The notes below the pieces were generated by a model, which saw nothing but the letters and a program-made list of their open reading frames with translations, was not told the origin of the DNA and made no database searches. Positions 60,901-64,000 of a DNA stretch of 64,000 nucleotides are shown here, piece after piece; the stretch's first letter is position 1, and each line of letters begins with the position of its first letter. The position numbers were made by a program, and so were the translations under genes. Origin of the DNA: Alligator mississippiensis (lineage: Eukaryota; Chordata; Crocodylia; Alligatoridae); assembly GCF_030867095.1 (NCBI RefSeq), contig NC_081831.1, forward strand, positions 68,586,716-68,650,715, read 5' to 3'.

Positions 60901-63808
60901 GATGACTTTGACTCGAAACAGGAAATGGCTGAATTAAAATCCTGGAATGGATTAACTTTATTGACAGCCACTGTGGTGTCCTGTTAAGGTTTTGCAGCAG
61001 TTTGACAGCTTCTGTCAGTAATAAATTCACTAACCAGATCTGCTTCTGTTGTCACATTTCAGAGGGTTGGGACATGCTTTTTATAGTGCTGCTCTTGGAA
61101 GTGGTGGCTCTATGCACGCATCTTTTGCTTTCACTCCTCCACCCCCATTGAAGCTGGTAGATCTGCTGAGCAAAAGTGAGCCAACCTGTCTCCCTCGTAA
61201 TTACCCTGTGTTAATGTTACAGATTTATTTTTGGAATGCATCATCTAACAAGCATTTGTTTACACCAGCATAAAATGTAGCAGCCATCACAATTGCTAAT
61301 TAAATATTTCTCAATCCTCTCTGTTATATAATAGATGAGGCTAATAAAGACATCTGCGAGGAACTGGAAGGCAATGCAGCTTCCCTGCCATCAGAAGCAA
61401 GGTGTCCTTCCTCCCCTGAACTCCCCCCAGATTTGGGGGACGAGAGGTAACTCAGTAAGGATTGTTGTTTAAGTACCGGCTGGTGGCCGCACACACTGCA
61501 AGTTCGTTGCCTCCGTTACTTTAATGACATATTAAATACAAGTTAAATCTTGGCCAGTTAACAGAGTTTTCATGCTTCTGTTAAGAATGGGTGTGTTTGA
61601 GAGTTTGTAAATTCTTTTCCAGGTATTCTCCATTAATCCTGACTGGTAATGCCCTTATTCCATGAAAGTTTTCCTGCATGATTTGATAAGGGGGCCAGTA
61701 AAAAGGCAGCAATGGCCAGTGTCAGGATATTACAGATAATTTTTTCAGATTATTGATAATTTTGAATATGTTTAATTTTTGCCTTTGTGCACCGTTAACA
61801 AAGCGAGCTGCTTTAGGAAGTTGCTCACTTCCTGGCAGTTCCTTGCCACCCTTTTGCAATGATCTGGAATGCTGCAGAGGTTTTATGTGCACTGTGCAAA
61901 ACTGCCTCGAAAAGCACCTGAACAAGCAATTTGGTGACCCCCATTCTGTGTTTTTAGGCTATAGATAAGCCATTATTATATTTGCATTTGGGTGGATTGT
62001 TTCCTGTAGCTCCTTTTGTATTTTTGTCAGTCAAATAAGAAATTACTCCTAGCAAGTGGGAAGTGAGTCAAGACATTATTAAACAAGTAGCCTGATGCTG
62101 CTGCTACTCCTAGTTCAGTCTAGTGGGGTATTTACTAAAAGGGCAGAATCTAAAAGTCTTTTCACAGAAGAAAGTTCTCTCTGCACTTGCATCCCCAGCA
62201 GAGATGTGCCTTCTGTTTTGTTTGGCCAGACCCTGAAATCCTTACTCAGTTTTTATCATTCCTTTTTTGGGCAGAAGTCCCATTGCAGTCAAACTTGCAG
62301 GCCAGGCATTCCTATCCTAGATCTGACCAGGGGTCCCTCTTATCCAGCATCCTCTTGCTACCACCAGATGCTCCTTGAGAAGGTGTGAGGAACCATGTAA
62401 CCTGTCCACAAGGAAGTTTTCGTCCTAACCACCAAGCAGTTAACAGTTGATTTCTGCCCCGAGGCATAAGGGTTTATAGCCTATCTACTGTTTTTTACTA
62501 TCTAATATAATTCTAGGTGTTCCTACTGTCTAAAATCTCTGCCTCTGAACTGAATGAGGAAGAGCTGGGAGCCTACTCATGACCTGCTCCTGGCACCATG
62601 TGTAGAAGGGCATCTCTCTTACACGGAATAGGAAGTCTTGTGCTGCAATGGCAGCAGGATGTCTGGGAATGCAGGCATGAACAAAGAGTGGACAATGGAA
62701 GCAATGAAGATGTGAGCGGATGTAGAGGTGGCCTTTGGCTCCTCCATTTCAAACAGGAATCTTGGGAGAGCCTTCAGCTAGGGAAGGCATGGTAGAACGA
62801 TCCTGCCTCACAGCCAGTTGGTAAAGTGGGACAGGGGAGCAGCTGACCAAAATTATAGTAGAGCCATGGGGCTTCTCACAGGTGTCCTTTCAATCCTCTG
62901 TGGATAGTTGAGGAATATGAGGGTATTAAAGAGCTGGATCCATAATCTGTTCTGTAGAATGAAGTGAGGCTGAGAATCCATGGGAGGAATCTTATGGCGT
63001 TTTCCTTCTTCTTGGCTTCCTCCCACGGGTTTCACTGGAAAGGTCTGGCCCTGCATAAACCTAGGTCAGACCTGGCTAAACCTGTCCATTTATTTTATTG
63101 ATCATTATCTCTACAGAGATACAGTCTGAGAGATCTCTACAGTCATCCTTTGACTGCAATGGGGGATTTATCCATGTAGGAGCAAGCCTTTGCTGTGCTG
63201 CAAGCCATTTCAAATCCTAATGAGGAAAATAATTGAAAGCATTGGGCCTGAGTGATCTTAGCAGACAGGGGTCAGCATAAACAGCATGCAAAATTTAGAA
63301 ATAGCAAAAATTGCTGAATGGAAAGGTTTGATCACCCTGTGGAGGGAACCTCACTATGGAACTTGCTTTTTCCATTTTATTTTTGATCTTGGAACTTACA
63401 TCTTTGCTAACACGTCTGTCATCTGCAGATCTAATCCAGCTGGTTTTGATTCTTCAAAGGGATGTAGCAGCTCACCAAAGCCCAAGCCAGGACTCTCCAA
63501 GCTTCCATCCACGTCGGAAAAGGTACTATTCACACACAGGCTCTGTATTGCACTTAATGATTCCTACGGTCTGCATACAGGCTGCATCTGCTGGCTTATC
63601 GAGGAATCCTGATGGCTCCTGATGGCCTGACTGCTTAGCGTCCATGCTGAGATACAACCACACTTTTCCAGTTTTGTCTGTTCAAAGACCCTGACAGGAT
63701 TTATTTTTTTTTAGACATCCAGTATAAACGATATGTCACCAGCAAGGAGCAACACTAGAATAAATCCGTTCTTGACTACAGCAGAGAACCTGCAGCTGGT
63801 TAAAAAAA
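48888..63808 (+). CDS. SYTL1: Synaptotagmin-like protein (Slp family, SYTL1/SYTL2 subgroup), N-terminal part; five coding exons, continues past window
   Basis: Slp proteins are Rab27 effectors that tether secretory granules to the plasma membrane: the N-terminal Slp homology domain (SHD) binds Rab27, and C-terminal C2A and C2B domains bind phospholipid. Spliced exons give 184 residues. SHD1 is residues 1-34, opening with [10 protein letters not shown] and then [15 protein letters not shown]2 is residues 35-84, with TGEWFYE and the basic end RASIRRKK. Residues 85-184 are a Ser/Pro-rich linker containing [18 protein letters not shown]. The halves join directly without the zinc finger of SYTL3, 4 and 5, so this is SYTL1 or SYTL2. 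From memory, TGxWF and RASxRRKK resemble SYTL1. The SHD looks too divergent for the strongly conserved SYTL2, although overall identity to human SYTL2 is slightly higher and the linker has SYTL2-like SSxxDMS and NPF. Family assignment is firm; the SYTL1 symbol is about 60% sure. C2 exons lie beyond the window. Confidence 0.9.
50361..50425 (+). repeat. Left arm of an intronic inverted repeat
   Basis: ctactgagtgtgcagcatat then gcagctacaaaggctccaga and aaatcct are the reverse complement, with scattered mismatches, of 51060-51124. Arms of 65 bp are separated by about 635 bp in the first coding intron of the SYTL gene. Confidence 0.75.
51060..51124 (-). repeat. Right arm of the intronic inverted repeat
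   Basis: gggatttcacagggcaacct then ctggagcctttgtagctgca and cactgcacattcagtag pair with 50361-50425. The repeat class is unknown; both arms could be two insertions of one family. Confidence 0.75.
53082..53134 (+). mobile_element. 5'-truncated copy of the same short repeat in SYTL intron, 12-bp target duplication
   Basis: A 53-bp insert (atttgggtgagtctaataaa ... aaccttgtctgc) is flanked by perfect ctgtacctttcc repeats at 53070-53081 and 53135-53146. Its 3' end matches that of the 40672-40827 copy while its 5' part is missing, as in 5' truncation. It lies in intron 1 between the SYTL coding exons. Confidence 0.75.
53565..53730 (+). repeat. Unclassified repeat in SYTL intron, related to 41570-41740
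   Basis: cagggtggcatcactgcctt, gtttctgggaatggtgtgtg and tggagtggaagagcatgc parallel the 41.6-kb copy. Confidence 0.5.
54266..54417 (+). CDS. SYTL1: SYTL exon encoding SHD2
   Basis: The acceptor is a strong pyrimidine tract, TCTTTTTCTCCCTAG, ending at 54265; the donor is GAAA|gtaagt. The first base completes the split Arg codon, then 50 codons follow and one base is left over. It encodes the second half of the Rab27-binding domain. GEWFYE carries the Trp-Phe pair conserved in this family, and RASIRRKK closes the domain. A Lys run (KKKK) sits where relatives have short polar sequence. The preceding intron is 5.3 kb. Confidence 0.92.
54418..61334 (+). other. SYTL intron between SHD2 and the first linker exon (6.9 kb)
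   Basis: GT-AG bounded. It contains the LINE-like piece at 60243-60365 and otherwise unique-looking AT-rich DNA. No extra splice-compatible coding block was identified, though a small alternative exon could be missed. Confidence 0.6.
60243..60365 (+). repeat. LINE 3'-end-like repeat in SYTL intron
   Basis: Phrases cccatattggatcagaacag, gacactggccggcaccgg and cttcagaggaagggac follow the order of a familiar reptilian repeat (matched there as tactggatcagaccaaagg, then agtggccagtgccag). It shares this pattern with 62270-62540. Confidence 0.5.
61335..61446 (+). CDS. SYTL1: SYTL linker exon, acidic and Pro/Ser-rich
   Basis: The acceptor ends ATAATAG at 61334 and the donor is GAGAG|gtaact. Two bases complete an Asn codon left by the previous exon, then 36 codons and two leftover bases follow. 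The product is acidic then Pro/Ser-rich ([10 protein letters not shown] ... [12 protein letters not shown]) with no fold I recognise, as expected for the disordered linker after the SHD. The support is exact phase compatibility on both sides plus good splice sites; the sequence alone would not identify it. The upstream intron is 6.9 kb. Confidence 0.75.
62270..62540 (+). repeat. LINE 3'-end-like repeat in SYTL intron
   Basis: Shows atctgaccaggggtccctc, agcatcctcttgctaccacc, agatgctccttgagaaggtg, gttttcgtcctaaccacc and gccccgaggcataagg in order. This is the same repeat type as 60243-60365 but with a longer 3' part. It lies between the third and fourth coding exons. Confidence 0.5.
63429..63522 (+). 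CDS. SYTL1: SYTL linker exon, Ser/Lys/Pro-rich
   Basis: The acceptor is GTCATCTGCAG ending at 63428 and the donor is GAAAAG|gtacta. One base completes a split Arg codon, and 31 codons end in phase 0. The peptide is Ser, Lys and Pro rich ([19 protein letters not shown]), typical of a flexible linker. The call rests on phase matching with both neighbours and the short 192-bp intron to the next exon. Confidence 0.75.
63715..63808 (+). CDS. SYTL1: SYTL linker exon with SSxNDMS and NPF motifs; last exon in the window
   Basis: The acceptor is a long T tract ending TTTTTTTTTAG at 63714 and the donor is AAAAA|gtaagt. It has 31 codons plus one base, so the next exon lies downstream. TSSINDMS followed by NPF resembles, from memory, a block (SSVIDMS ... 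NPF) in the linker of SYTL2, which supports the family call. NPF tripeptides can bind EH domains in general; whether this one does is unknown. Confidence 0.82.
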
Positions 63809-64000
63809 GTAAGTTTCAGCTGTGTGGACTTTTATTATTCAACCTGGATGGCATCTAGTTACAAAAAGTTGTTTGGTTTGTATATAAGGAAGGTGGAGCC
63901 ATTCTTACTTCAGTGTGTAAGACTGGGTTCCCTGAAGTGTGTAAGCCTACTATATCAGAGATAGAAAGGAAAGAGAGAAACCTACTATGACTAAATTACA

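Noticed and set aside
1-64000. CRISPR arrays, bacterial operons, tRNA or rRNA genes
   Set aside because: No regularly spaced repeats, no ribosome-binding-site-linked gene strings and no cloverleaf or rRNA stretches that I could recognise.

Overview
The window is vertebrate nuclear DNA, most likely from a crocodilian reptile. It has long non-coding stretches, one gene split by large GT-AG introns, abundant CR1-type LINE fragments, several short hAT-type DNA transposons with 8-bp target duplications, one solo LTR, MIR-like remnants, and two copies of a short repeat whose 5' head matches the start of U2 snRNA. SINEs with snRNA-derived heads (SINEU) are known from crocodilians, which is the most specific pointer. 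There are no operons or prokaryotic signals. I see no convincing tRNA, rRNA or CRISPR.

Gene content. The only gene I can support is on the + strand at the right end: the N-terminal part of a synaptotagmin-like protein (Slp family, Rab27 effector). Five coding exons lie at 48863-48988, 54266-54417, 61335-61446, 63429-63522 and 63715-63808. Their phases match exactly and encode 184 residues before the window ends. The protein has both halves of the Slp homology domain with no zinc finger between them, which restricts it to the SYTL1/SYTL2 subgroup. I favour SYTL1. The C2 domains must lie beyond position 64000. A CpG island at about 24.8-25.5 kb, ending in a CCG run and a plausible splice donor, is the best candidate for a distant promoter and non-coding first exon, but this is inference.

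Layout. 1-7.7 kb: AT-rich, mostly unique-looking DNA with one old CR1 piece. 7.7-19.3 kb: dense transposon territory with hAT-like elements at 7.69-8.28, 8.46-9.24 (carrying a nested U2-headed SINE), 9.94-10.14, 16.03-17.23 (with a second hAT nested inside) and 18.06-19.25 kb. The same stretch holds an LTR-like block at 10.4-11.25 kb, a head-to-head repeat at 13.5 kb and a solo LTR at 15.11-15.98 kb. 19.3-24.7 kb: little recognisable. 24.8-27.0 kb: CpG island, U2-headed SINE, (GT)n and a hAT-like element. 27-36 kb: a 275-bp hAT, a CR1 3' fragment on the minus strand and a foldback element. 36.5-39.1 kb: a long, dead CR1 reverse-transcriptase copy. 40.7 kb: a SINE-like insertion with target duplication whose unfilled counterpart is at 36.35 kb. 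45.97-46.98 kb: another hAT. 48.9 kb to the end: the SYTL gene with repeat-bearing introns.

The most interesting observations are the U2-headed SINE pair; a GC-rich inverted-repeat module shared by hAT elements with different terminal repeats; and the filled/empty-site pair that gives the exact ends of a short retroposed repeat.
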